From positions 3,038,001-3,102,000 of the forward strand of contig CAVQEG010000001.1 of NCBI GenBank assembly GCA_963711465.1: DNA of 64,000 bases, written 5' to 3'. Both the position numbers and the translations under genes were made by a program. The notes beneath the pieces were generated by a model. It was given only the letters and a program-made list of their open reading frames with translations, was not told where the DNA came from and ran no database searches. This stretch comes from CAVQEG01 sp963711465. Its GTDB lineage: Bacteria > Bacteroidota > Ignavibacteria > OLB7. Below are positions 26,575 through 35,086 of this stretch, piece after piece (the stretch's first letter is position 1; every line of letters starts with the position of its first letter).

Positions 26575-29238
26575 CTAGAACGGCGCATCGTCGTCGGAGG
26601 TCGAGGGCGGCAGGTACTCCGGGGCGTTGTCGTACTGGAAGGCGAGGTTCTCGAAGCGGGCGTACTCCTTGACGAACGCGGTTTTGGCGACGCCGGTCGG
26701 GCCGTTACGCTGCTTGCCGATGATCAGCTCCGCGGTCCCCTCGGTTGGCATTCCGTCCTCGTCGACGGTGATGCCGTAGTACTCCGGACGGTGGACGAAC
26801 ATGACGACGTCGGCGTCCTGCTCGATGGAGTTGTGCGCGACGATATCGCCCGCGATGAAGTTGTGCGGACCCGGAACGGTGAGATCGAAGACTTCCTCGA
26901 CGCCGTCGGCCTGGATCGAGACGATCGGATCCCAGTAGATGTCGTTGCAACCGGATTCGGGGGCATCGGGTGTGCCGGCGAACAGGTCGTCCATGCCGAA
27001 CGGCACGTGATGTTCCTGCGCGAGATCGTGCAGTCCGGCCATCAGCGCCGGCATTGCTTCGACGTGTTCGGCGCCGGCGGCACCGACGACGGTCGCGAAG
27101 CGCATCATGTCGACGCGACCGCTGATACGGACTTCGAATTCGGAGTGCCAGGTGCCGTTCGCGTTCTTTCCACCGGCGGCGCTGACGCGCGAGCGGATGC
27201 CGAGGCGGACGAGCAGTGACGAGACGTCCATCGCCAGCGCCATCGTCGGGAAATTGCAGAGCACCACCGGATGCATTGAGGACTCTTCTCCGTCGGTCGC
27301 CGGGCGCTGACCCAGCGTGCCGCACGATGCCCACAGGTGGCGCACGAAGCAGGCGATCTCCGCCTGCGGCAGACGGAAGAGCCGCGAGGGCAACCGCATC
27401 GTCTCACGATCCAGCGATTCGATTCCGAGCCGTGTGAGCCAGGTCGCGACGAGATTCTCCCCGTTGGCCGGCGTCATGTCCACGCGGTGCCAGACGCCGT
27501 CGAGTCGACGGCGGGGAACGACGCGGGACCGGAAGGTGCTCGTCGCCAGCAGCGCCACCATGTCGGAGATCTCCGCGCGCGGTGCCAGATGCGCTACCGA
27601 ACCATCGTCGGAACTCGAGCCGTTGCCGACCAGATGGCCGAGCAGGGCGAGCTCACTCTGACTCATGTGGGTCACGCGAGCGGGCGTGGGAATCTGGTGC
27701 GGCACTGCCAGGTGCATACCGGCTCGAAGTTCGTCGAGCCGATGCCAGCCGTCGAGGGTGAGAAACTTGTGGTTGGCGGTTGCGCGCACGGTGCGTCCCA
27801 GGCGAGTGCTCATGCGGTAGACCATCCTGACGCCGGTGCTGAAGGCGCGGTTGACCGTGTGGCGTTCGATGCGTCCGGTCGATTCGTCGAACGCCCAGAC
27901 ACCGAAGTCGCTGCGCCCGGCGAGCTCGGCGATCGGGACGCGTTCGCCGGTATCGGCCATGGCAACGAGCGTATCGCCGGTAAGGCATCCGGACTCTCGC
28001 AGGTCGCTGAGCATGGGACGCTTGTCGCCGCGGGTTTCAACCGATCGGTTGAGCTGCGACAGCGCGATGATCGGGATGTCGAGTTCCTTGGCCAGCTGCT
28101 TGAGTCCGCGCGAGATCACCGAGATCTCCCGCTCGCGGCTTTCAGCCTTTGCGTGCATCAGCTGCAGGTAGTCGACGACGATCAGTTCGACGTTGTGCTC
28201 CCGCTTCATCAGGCGCGCCCGCGCGCGCAGATCCATGATGCCGAGCGCCGGCGTGTCGTCGATGAAGATGGGTGCGTCGGTGAGCCGATGGATCGTCTGG
28301 ACGATCCGCTGCCAGTCCTCGTTCTTCAGATCGCCGGTGCGGAGCCGGTGCGCATCGACCTTCGCCTCGGCGGAGATCAGACGGAGCACCAGCTGCACGG
28401 CGGACATTTCCAGGGAGAAGAAGGCGACGGCCTTTTTGTAGTCGATGGCGGCATTGCGCGAGAGCGACAGCGCCACACCGGTCTTTCCCATCGACGGCCG
28501 CGCGGCGATGATGATCATGTCCGAACGCTGGAAGCCGCCGGTGAGGTTGTCGAGCTTGACCAGACCGGAGGGAACGCCGATGACGCCGGCGCCTTCGCTG
28601 CGGCGTTGCGAGATCGTCTCGAGCATCTCGATCGTCTCGTGCGTCAGCCGCTTCATGGTGTGGTACCCGCGGGTGCCGCGGCTCTCGGCGATCTGGAAGA
28701 TGTCCTGCTCGGCCCGATCGAGTTCCTCGAAGGCGTCGGTGGCGTCCGAATAGCAGTTGGCGATCATCTCCATCGCCGTGGAGATCAGGCGGCGCTTGAG
28801 GGCCCGTTCGAAGACGATGCGCGCGTGATGCTCGATGTTCGCCGCAGTCGGCGTGCGCATGTTGAGCTCGGAGAGGTAGTGCGACCCTCCCACGTCGGCG
28901 AGCTTGCCCATGCGCCGCAGCTCGTCGTTGAGCGTGATGATGTCGATCGGCTGGTTACGATCGGCCAGAGCGATCATCGCGGTGTAGATCAGCCGGTGTG
29001 CTTCACGGTAGAAGCTGTCCGGCTGCAGCAGCTGGATCACGCGGCTGGCCGCCTCCTTCTCCAGCATCATCGCGCCGAGCACCGCCATCTCCGCGTCGTT
29101 GGAATGCGGAGGAATCCGGTCGGTCGACGACTGGTCGAGGTGGACGATCTTCCGACGGCCGCCCCCGGAGATCATCTTCTCCAGCGGGTAGTTGCTGCCC
29201 GATTCGCCTTCGTTGATTATTCCGCCGCGTGCTGCCAC
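26575..29238 (-). CDS. dnaB: Replicative DNA helicase DnaB, interrupted in frame by an intein
   Basis: Hexameric helicase that unwinds DNA at the replication fork. The precursor is 887 residues; removal of the 386-residue intein (residues 418-803) leaves a 501-residue DnaB. The extein has the N-terminal domain (RIPPHSNDAEMAVLGAMML from residue 41), Walker A RPSMGKTG (247-254), FFSLEMSA, Walker B LIVVDYLQL (352-360) and SQLNRSVETRGDKRPMLSDLRESG before the intein. It resumes SIEQDADVVMFVHRPEYY, with IIGKQRNGPTG (arginine-finger region) after it. The start is a GTG at 29238; the first 40 residues are poorly conserved. Confidence 0.97.
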   Translation of the reverse strand: MAARGGIINEGESGSNYPLEKMISGGGRRKIVHLDQSSTDRIPPHSNDAEMAVLGAMMLEKEAASRVIQLLQPDSFYREAHRLIYTAMIALADRNQPIDIITLNDELRRMGKLADVGGSHYLSELNMRTPTAANIEHHARIVFERALKRRLISTAMEMIANCYSDATDAFEELDRAEQDIFQIAESRGTRGYHTMKRLTHETIEMLETISQRRSEGAGVIGVPSGLVKLDNLTGGFQRSDMIIIAARPSMGKTGVALSLSRNAAIDYKKAVAFFSLEMSAVQLVLRLISAEAKVDAHRLRTGDLKNEDWQRIVQTIHRLTDAPIFIDDTPALGIMDLRARARLMKREHNVELIVVDYLQLMHAKAESREREISVISRGLKQLAKELDIPIIALSQLNRSVETRGDKRPMLSDLRESGCLTGDTLVAMADTGERVPIAELAGRSDFGVWAFDESTGRIERHTVNRAFSTGVRMVYRMSTRLGRTVRATANHKFLTLDGWHRLDELRAGMHLAVPHQIPTPARVTHMSQSELALLGHLVGNGSSSDDGSVAHLAPRAEISDMVALLATSTFRSRVVPRRRLDGVWHRVDMTPANGENLVATWLTRLGIESLDRETMRLPSRLFRLPQAEIACFVRHLWASCGTLGQRPATDGEESSMHPVVLCNFPTMALAMDVSSLLVRLGIRSRVSAAGGKNANGTWHSEFEVRISGRVDMMRFATVVGAAGAEHVEAMPALMAGLHDLAQEHHVPFGMDDLFAGTPDAPESGCNDIYWDPIVSIQADGVEEVFDLTVPGPHNFIAGDIVAHNSIEQDADVVMFVHRPEYYGITVDEDGMPTEGTAELIIGKQRNGPTGVAKTAFVKEYARFENLAFQYDNAPEYLPPSTSDDDAPF
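26830..27987 (-). other. DnaB intein with a degenerate LAGLIDADG endonuclease domain
   Basis: 386-residue protein-splicing element inserted between RESG and SIEQD of DnaB, the same site as the Synechocystis DnaB intein. Splicing residues are all present: Cys1 (CLTGDTLVAMADTGER), block B TANH73 (TRLGRTVRATANHKFLTLDGW), block F VEEVFDLTVPGPHNF, penultimate His385, Asn386 and Ser+1. Between them (about residues 110-340) is a homing-endonuclease-like domain. Its two LAGLIDADG-type motifs read LLGHLVGNG (115-123) and FVRHLWASCG (214-223). Active relatives have Asp where these have Asn122 and Cys222. Splicing is predicted to work and DNA cleavage to be lost. Confidence 0.95.
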
Positions 29239-29663
29239 TACTCAGCGCTCCGATATCGTTCGATGAGGCACGAAGAGTCGCCACCGCCGTCGACGGGCGT
29301 CGAACGCCGCCGACACCATGTGTCGCTGTGCCGCTGGAAGATGAATTGAGGTCGGGAAAGGAGGCGTTGTCCGGTGAACGACAGCTTCAAACGGTGCGTG
29401 AACCCTCCTGCCATTCCGTCCGGAGAGGACCAATGTTACGAGCTTCACCCCCCTTTGCCAACACGATTCTCTCAACAAATTATCCACCGTGTTATCCACC
29501 GGATTCGGGCCGCAGGTCATCACCTGCACACCCTCGTCGTGGTGGCAAAGATGGCGAAAATTGGTTTGATTTCAACCGCTCGCAGCCCCCAATTTGCCGG
29601 TCTTTCCCGGCCCGACCCCGTGCGATGCCGAGCGCGACGACCGGCCTTCTACCAACGCACCAG
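29239..29663. other. Gene-free divergent intergenic region upstream of dnaB
   Basis: 425 bp between dnaB and a plus-strand lipoprotein gene with no convincing gene. It is locally AT-richer around 29470-29500. It holds a pair of DnaA-box-like sequences and a small palindrome, GCAGGT-CATC-ACCTGC, at 29512-29527. Confidence 0.5.
29480..29500 (+). promoter_or_regulatory. Two DnaA-box-like sequences in tandem
   Basis: TTATCCACC occurs at 29480-29488 and at 29492-29500, a 12-bp period. Each differs from the E. coli consensus box TTATCCACA only at the last base. The pair lies about 240 bp upstream of dnaB, in a locally AT-rich spot. It could be a DnaA regulatory site or part of a replication-related locus. 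Function is not shown. Confidence 0.45.
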
Positions 29664-30425
29664 ATGCAATCGATGCGAACGCTTCCTGCCATTATCCTCA
29701 CCGCCCTGGTGCTTGCTGCCTGCAGCGGACGCGAGGCACCCACGGCGATCGATCCGAACGACCTCCCGTTCGAGCTGACCATTCCCGACAACACGCCCCT
29801 CGGCGACTACAACGCGGTCAGCGGCGTGCTCGTGACCGACCAGCTGGTGATCCCGCCGGGCGATACCGTCGAGAAGAAGGTGCCGTCGCTGAGCTTCTCC
29901 GCGCAGTTCGTTGCGCATGACGGTGCCGAGCTCCCCTCCGCCGTCGCGCTCAACGGCAACGCGCTCGGGCTCCATGGTCTGGCCGACACGATGCGGCTGG
30001 CCAATGCGGAGAATACGGCTCTGGCCGACGACAACGTCTGGGTGCTGACCGCCGGGGGCGACTCGGCGACGTTCACGGCGAAGCCGCTGACGCGACTCGA
30101 CTCCATCCGCCCGTTCTCCGAAACCACCGACACGCACTACATCCTCTCCGGTGCTCAGGCGCTGACCCTGCACTGGGCCATCCCGACGACCGGATCGGCG
30201 GGGATTCGTCTGATCTGGAGTTCCGAGCAGACGGGCTACCAGTACCTGCGCGACATCCAGGACGCCGGCATCTTCACGATCCCCCAGACGGAGATGGCGA
30301 AACTCACCGGAACGGGGCACCTGCAGATGATCCGCTATCGGAGCGATGTGCATTCGTACAATGAAAAAACTCTTATCATCACGCGCCTTTCGCAGCGGAA
30401 CTTCGACGTGGACGTGATCCCCTGA
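29664..30425 (+). CDS. Lipoprotein, function unknown
   Basis: 253 residues from the ATG at 29664; a second ATG at 29673 is equally possible, since neither has a clear ribosome-binding site. The signal peptide ends VLAAC (Cys 20 counting from the first Met), followed by SGREAPTAIDPNDLPFELTIPDN. The mature part looks beta-rich and repetitive in hydrophobic/polar alternation, as in surface lipoproteins of this group. I recognise no domain. It is followed 77 bp later by an outer-membrane protein on the same strand. Confidence 0.75.
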   Translation: MQSMRTLPAIILTALVLAACSGREAPTAIDPNDLPFELTIPDNTPLGDYNAVSGVLVTDQLVIPPGDTVEKKVPSLSFSAQFVAHDGAELPSAVALNGNALGLHGLADTMRLANAENTALADDNVWVLTAGGDSATFTAKPLTRLDSIRPFSETTDTHYILSGAQALTLHWAIPTTGSAGIRLIWSSEQTGYQYLRDIQDAGIFTIPQTEMAKLTGTGHLQMIRYRSDVHSYNEKTLIITRLSQRNFDVDVIP

Positions 30426-30502
30426 ACACCGTCCGGCGATCCTCGAAGGCCCTCCCTCCGACCTTCGGTCCTCCTCCGCGCACTTTGAACCGGTCCCCAC
30501 CA

Positions 30503-31432
30503 ATGCGCAGGCTCCTTTCGTATCTCGTCGTATTCCTCGTCGTTGCCCGGATCGCCGCTGCACAGGACGACGCGCGACGTGCACCTGCGGAGCCGACTGC
30601 GCGTCCGGCCGAAGGCGGGCCGTGGAATCGGATCGCCGGTGGGTACTACGTGAAATTCGGACTGACCTGGCTGAGCGCCGACGCACAGTTCGATCCCGAC
30701 GGCCGGCGTCGCACGCTCTACGGGGACGATCCGAATTTCCAGAACTCGGATATCGGGGCCACCGATCTGGACATTCATGCCGAATACGGACTGACCGACT
30801 GGCTGACGGGCGTCGTCTCGACGCAGCATCAGACGGTCGTGCGCGAGGCGTGGTTCGTTCCGCAGCAGCGGGACACGACCGCCTCGGCGAGCGGTCTGTC
30901 CGATCTGTGGATCGACGCGCGCGTGCGCCTGCTGCCGAGACAGTGGCCGACGGCCGTCTCTGCCAGCGTCGGCGTGAAGGTGCCGACGGCCAGCTCCACG
31001 CAGGCGATTCCGCTCGGTACCGGTGCGGTCGACTACCAGTTGCTGGCGGCCGTCGGACGCACCTTCGAGCTGGCGGATATCACCAGCGGGTTCGCCCGAC
31101 TCACGACCGGCTTCCGCCTGCGCAATCGCGCCAGCAACGAATTCCTCTGGTCACTGGAGACCGGTGTGCGAGTGATCGAACCGCTGCAGCTTCGAATCCG
31201 ATTCAACGGAACCGTGTCGACGGCCGACTTCGCGGGGCAGCCGGCACTGGCCGACGGCGTGACGGTCGACCGCGCGCTGGTGCTCGACCAGTCGTTCAGC
31301 CGCTGGAGTCTCGGGCTGCGCTACGACGTCAATCCGGGACTCGAGCTTCAGGCCGGCTACGGTCGGACGTTTGCCGGCAACAACGCGCTGGCCAGCGGGA
31401 GCTTCAGTCTCGGACTTGCCTGGAAGAAGTAG
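30503..31432 (+). CDS. Predicted outer-membrane beta-barrel protein
   Basis: 309 residues from the ATG at 30503. A Sec signal peptide (LLSYLVVFLVVARIAAAQ) is followed by a polar stretch. The rest alternates aromatic and polar residues in about 12 strands (GGYYVKFGLTWLSADAQF, LDIHAEYGLTDWLTGVV, LATSGSFSLGLAWKK-like end). The last strand ends in aromatic/charged residues, as in barrels. It ends 3 bp before the modB start, so they are likely co-transcribed. The cargo is unknown; a role with ModB in oxyanion uptake is only a guess from position. Confidence 0.75.
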   Translation: MRRLLSYLVVFLVVARIAAAQDDARRAPAEPTARPAEGGPWNRIAGGYYVKFGLTWLSADAQFDPDGRRRTLYGDDPNFQNSDIGATDLDIHAEYGLTDWLTGVVSTQHQTVVREAWFVPQQRDTTASASGLSDLWIDARVRLLPRQWPTAVSASVGVKVPTASSTQAIPLGTGAVDYQLLAAVGRTFELADITSGFARLTTGFRLRNRASNEFLWSLETGVRVIEPLQLRIRFNGTVSTADFAGQPALADGVTVDRALVLDQSFSRWSLGLRYDVNPGLELQAGYGRTFAGNNALASGSFSLGLAWKK

Positions 31433-31435
31433 CGG

Positions 31436-32089
31436 ATGCTGCTCGACGCACTCATCCTTTCGCTGAAGAGCGCGACGCTCGCCACCATCATCGCCACCAT
31501 CGTCGGCACACTCATCGGACGCCATCTGGCGCGACGGCACTACGCGGGTCGCGAGATGGTCGACGCGCTTACGTCGCTGCCGATGTTCCTGCCGCCGACG
31601 GTGCTGGGATACTACCTGGTGGTGGTTCTGGGATCGCGCGGACCGATCGGTTCGCTGCTCGATCCGATCGGCGTGCACCTCACCTTCACATGGGCGGGAG
31701 TGGTCATTGCCGCGACGGTGGTGAGCTTCCCGCTGATGGTACGCTCGGCGCGGATCGCCTTCGGTGCGGTCGACCGCGAACTGGAGGACAGTGCGGCGCT
31801 CGACGGTGCGGGGCGTTGGGCGGCGTTCACGCACATCGTGCTTCCGCAGGCCCGCTCGGGTCTGGTCGGCGGCGTCTTCCTCACCTTCGCGCGCGCCATC
31901 GGCGAGTTCGGTGCGACGCTGATGGTGGCGGGGAACATCCCGGGGCGGACGCAGACGATGCCGCTGGCGATCTACGAAGCGTTCATTACGGGCAACGACC
32001 GAACGGCGACGGTGCTGGCGATCGTGCTCACCCTCGTCTCGCTGACGGTCACGATCATCGGGCTTCGCCTGGGCGAGGAGCGGAGGTGA
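31436..32089 (+). CDS. modB: Molybdate-type ABC transporter permease ModB
   Basis: Inner-membrane permease of a molybdate/tungstate importer. At 217 residues it has the normal length and five to six membrane helices. It has TSLPMFLPPTVLGYYLVVVLGSRGP, typical of ModB, and the EAA loop EDSAALDGAGRWAAFTHIVLPQARSGL that contacts the ATPase, then FARAIGEFGATLMVAGNIPGRTQT. No modA (binding protein) or modC (ATPase) is beside it. It ends directly against the convergent DUF445 gene (TGATCA). Confidence 0.92.
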   Translation: MLLDALILSLKSATLATIIATIVGTLIGRHLARRHYAGREMVDALTSLPMFLPPTVLGYYLVVVLGSRGPIGSLLDPIGVHLTFTWAGVVIAATVVSFPLMVRSARIAFGAVDRELEDSAALDGAGRWAAFTHIVLPQARSGLVGGVFLTFARAIGEFGATLMVAGNIPGRTQTMPLAIYEAFITGNDRTATVLAIVLTLVSLTVTIIGLRLGEERR

Positions 32090-33374
32090 TCACCCGGCCA
32101 CGAGATGGATCACCAGTCCCACGAGCCCACCGATGAAGGTGCCGTTGAGACGGATGTACTGCAGGTCGCGACCGAGGTTCAGCTCGAGTTCGCGCGAGAG
32201 CTGCTTCCCGTCCCATCGGTCGACGACGCGCTGAATGAGCATACCGATGGTATGGTGGTGGGAACCGAGGAAGGAGATGGCGGCCTCGCGCAGTTTCCCG
32301 TCGAGCGTCCGGCGAAGCTCGAGGTCGGCAGACAGCCGGCCATGTGCTGACTCGACGGCACGCAGGGCGTAGTGCCGCACGGTGGACTGCTCGGCTGCGA
32401 TGTCGTCGAGCAGCCACGTTCGAATCTGTCCCCAGAGTCCCTCGGCGGTGCGGCGCAGTTCGGGCCGATCGAGCATCTCGTGTTTCCACGCGTTCACCTT
32501 CGCACTCCACTCCGGGTCCTCTTTGAGTCGTTCGGTCCACTCGTGGACGCGCTGATCGAACTCGAGGCGCATCGGGTGTACGGGATCGGCGGCGGCCTCC
32601 TCGAGCATCTCGATGATGGCGGTGAGCACCTGTTCGGTTGCGCGATCGACGACGGCCTCGGGGACGAGGCGACTTCCCCACTTGAGCATTTTCTCCATCG
32701 ACCGTTCGATGAATTCGTGGATGGTGTCGCGGCGCGAGGGCACCCAGAACGACGACCTGCTTGAGGAATCCATCGAGCAGGTCGTTGTGTTTGCCGCTGT
32801 CGGCGACGAGCTCGAGACCGCGTCCCATCAGCTGTGCGCCGTTGACCTGTTCGAGTCGATTGCGGAGCATATCGCCGAGGATGCGTTCGACCTGATCGTC
32901 GTCGAGTGCACCGAGGAGCGAGGCGATACCATCGCCGATCCAGCCGGCGGCGCGCTCGCGGTTGGCGGGGAGTTCGAGGAAATTGGTGATGGCGCGCGAC
33001 GGCGAGAAGTTGCCGATCTCGCGCTCGAGGTTGTCGATCGACAGCAGCCGCGACTCGACGAAGTTGCCGAGGTTGGCACCGATCTGATCCTTCTTGCGCG
33101 GGATGATGGCGGTGTGCCAGATGGGAATACCGAGCGGGTGGCGGAAGAGCGCGACGACGGCGAACCAGTCGGCGAGGGCGCCGACCATGGCAGCTTCGGC
33201 GAAGGCGCCGATGTGGTCCCAGCGAACGATCCAGACGATGGTGCGATCGCCGAGCGGATGGGCCACGGCGAAGAGCACGGCCATGAGCACGAACGCTCCG
33301 GTGGCGATGAGCTTCATCCGCCGGAGCGCACGAATTTTTTCCTCGGCCTGTGGAGTCACCTGCTGCATGGGCAT
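32090..33374 (-). pseudogene. DUF445 family membrane protein gene, frameshifted
   Basis: The N-terminal part (33374 down to about 32755) encodes two membrane helices and the DUF445 core (GALADWFAVVALFRHPLGIPIWHTAIIPRKKDQIGANLG). The C-terminal part (about 32753 down to 32090) continues the same family in another frame (WVPSRRDTIHEFIERSMEKM... NGTFIGGLVGLVIHLVAG). The join is at the GTCGTCGTTC stretch near 32748-32756, where one extra base puts the frames out of step. Neither half is a whole protein. It may be a true disruption, a sequencing error or, less likely, programmed frameshifting. Confidence 0.85.
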
Positions 33375-33453
33375 TCGGAGGCGTCGAGCATGATGCGCGT
33401 CGTGGAAGCCACCGATGCTACGCAGCCGGCGTCGCGGGGATACGTCGCGTCGC

Positions 33454-33966
33454 TCAGCTTTCTCCGATGAGTCCGCGGCCCGACTTCTTCAATCGGTTCT
33501 CGCGCCGGAGCTGTGAGAGCGCCGCGTCGAGCAGACCGTTGATGAAGATGCTCGACTTGTCGGTGGAGTATCGCTTGGCGATCTCGATCACCTCGTTGAT
33601 GGTGACCTTCGTCGGGATCTCGGGAAACTGCAGCAGCTCGGTCAGGCCGATGCGCAGCAGCACCTTGTCGATCGGCGCGATGCGATGGAATTCCCAGTTC
33701 TCACTCAGCAATCGGATGATTGCGTCGCACTCTTCGGTGCAGTTGAACACCCGACGCATGAGCGTCTCGGCGAACTCACGCAGTTCCGGATTGTGCTGGA
33801 ATTCAGGATAGACGAGGCGGCCTGCCAGGTAGTCGATCGACTCGCCACCGACCGCGTGCCCGATCTCGTAGGCATAGAGCGCCTGCATGACGCGTTCGCG
33901 TACGAGCCGCCGACTCGGTGTGGGGACTTCGATCTCGTCGTCGTGCGTAGTCAACAGTGGGACCAT
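33454..33966 (-). CDS. nusB: Transcription antitermination factor NusB
   Basis: Small RNA-binding protein that joins NusE in antitermination of rRNA transcription. It is 170 residues from the ATG at 33964-33966; a TTG 27 bp earlier extends it but falls inside a direct repeat. Conserved segments are RRLVRERVMQALYAYEIG and IAPIDKVLLRIGLTELLQFPEIPTKVTINEVIEIAKRYS near the C-terminal half, with DKSSIFINGLLDA following. It is convergent with nothing; the DUF445 gene follows on the same strand after about 80 bp. Confidence 0.95.
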   Translation of the reverse strand: MVPLLTTHDDEIEVPTPSRRLVRERVMQALYAYEIGHAVGGESIDYLAGRLVYPEFQHNPELREFAETLMRRVFNCTEECDAIIRLLSENWEFHRIAPIDKVLLRIGLTELLQFPEIPTKVTINEVIEIAKRYSTDKSSIFINGLLDAALSQLRRENRLKKSGRGLIGES

Positions 33967-33984
33967 GTTGTCAACAGTGGGACC
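33950..33984. repeat. Direct repeat straddling the nusB start codon
   Basis: GTCAACAGTGGGACC occurs at 33950-33964 and 33970-33984, a 20-bp period. The nusB ATG (33964-33966) lies at the edge between copies. The repeat could be a recent slip duplication or a binding site for a regulator acting on nusB. Confidence 0.85.
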
Positions 33985-34054
33985 GTGTGTCAAGGAAGCG
34001 TGCGCTGGATGAGCGCGGCGAGAATATAGCGCATCAAAAGTTGTTTCCGGCCAG

Positions 34055-35086
34055 TTACATCCCGAACATCCAGTAGAGAATCAGCGCGAGACTCTCGCGC
34101 AAATGGTAGACCACCAGATTCTCCGGTCCCAGCGGCGACTCCGAGCTGACGCCGTGCGCGTCGAGTCCGTTGAACTCAGCGATCTCCAGGGCACGCTTCA
34201 GGTGGAACTGATCGCTGACGATGATGAACGAGGTCCATCCCTGCTTGAGCAGTTCGTCGCGGATGAAGAGGATCTGCTGCATGGTCGATCCGGTGTGGGT
34301 CTCCATGACGATGCGGGTGGGATCGACGCCGAGCTTCAGCAGCTCGCGTCGCGCCACTTCCGCCTCCGGCAGCTCGTAGGGTGCGTTGCCGCCGGTGAGC
34401 ACGAGGAAGCGCACCGCGCCGCTCTGCAGCAGGTCGTATCCGGTACGAATCCGTTCACGAAGCACCGGGCTCGGCTTGTCGCGGCTCCAGACCGCCGCGC
34501 CCAGAATCACCGCCGCGTCGTATTCCTTGCGCGGCCGATCGATGATCGACGATCCGATCGGACTCAGCAGCACCGTGAGGATCACCACCAGCAGTGAGCA
34601 GACGCCGATCGTCAGCGTGATGCCCCCCGCCGTCAGCGCCGCGCGCAGCGGCGTCCGACGCCGCTGGTCGGTGATCACCATGAACGTCGAAAGCTCCACC
34701 GCCTTGTAGATCAGGTAGATCCCGTAGAGCACCATCCGCGGCGTCTCCGCAAGCATCGGCCCTACCGTCAGCGCCACCAGCCCCACCGTGGACATCGTCA
34801 CCGCCGCCGCAGCGATCCTCATCGAGTGGAACCGGCGGAGCACTGCGAGCAGCAGGAAGAGCAGCACGAACGGCGCGGCGAGCAGAAAGCCGAGCAGGTT
34901 GGCCGTCTTCGACAGATCGAGAAATTCCGCCGGCAACCCCTGGTTGTGGTAGCGGTAGAGCGTCATCAGCAGCATCGACAGGATCTCCGCGATCGCAGCG
35001 AGCACGAAGAGAAACGGCGTCACCCACCGAGCCCCTTCCTCGCCGCTGTGCTCAGGCGCGCCGCGTCCGTCGCGTTCCTCACGCAT
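34055..35086 (-). CDS. YdcF/SanA-like membrane protein (DUF218)
   Basis: 343 residues from the ATG at 35084-35086. The first half has about five membrane helices (ending near TVLLSPIGSSI). The second half is a DUF218 domain: YDAAVILGAAVWSRDKPSPVLRERI, FLVLTGGNAPYELPEAEVARREL, METHTGSTMQQILFIRDEL and FIIVSDQFHLKRALEIAE. Family members act on cell-envelope integrity, but the reaction is not defined. It overlaps the upstream ABC ATPase gene by 8 bp, suggesting coupled expression. Confidence 0.88.
   Translation of the reverse strand: MREERDGRGAPEHSGEEGARWVTPFLFVLAAIAEILSMLLMTLYRYHNQGLPAEFLDLSKTANLLGFLLAAPFVLLFLLLAVLRRFHSMRIAAAAVTMSTVGLVALTVGPMLAETPRMVLYGIYLIYKAVELSTFMVITDQRRRTPLRAALTAGGITLTIGVCSLLVVILTVLLSPIGSSIIDRPRKEYDAAVILGAAVWSRDKPSPVLRERIRTGYDLLQSGAVRFLVLTGGNAPYELPEAEVARRELLKLGVDPTRIVMETHTGSTMQQILFIRDELLKQGWTSFIIVSDQFHLKRALEIAEFNGLDAHGVSSESPLGPENLVVYHLRESLALILYWMFGM

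Noticed and set aside
30622..32136. 504-residue plus-strand frame over the barrel and modB
   Set aside because: Overlaps both real genes in another frame and is Arg/Gly-rich.
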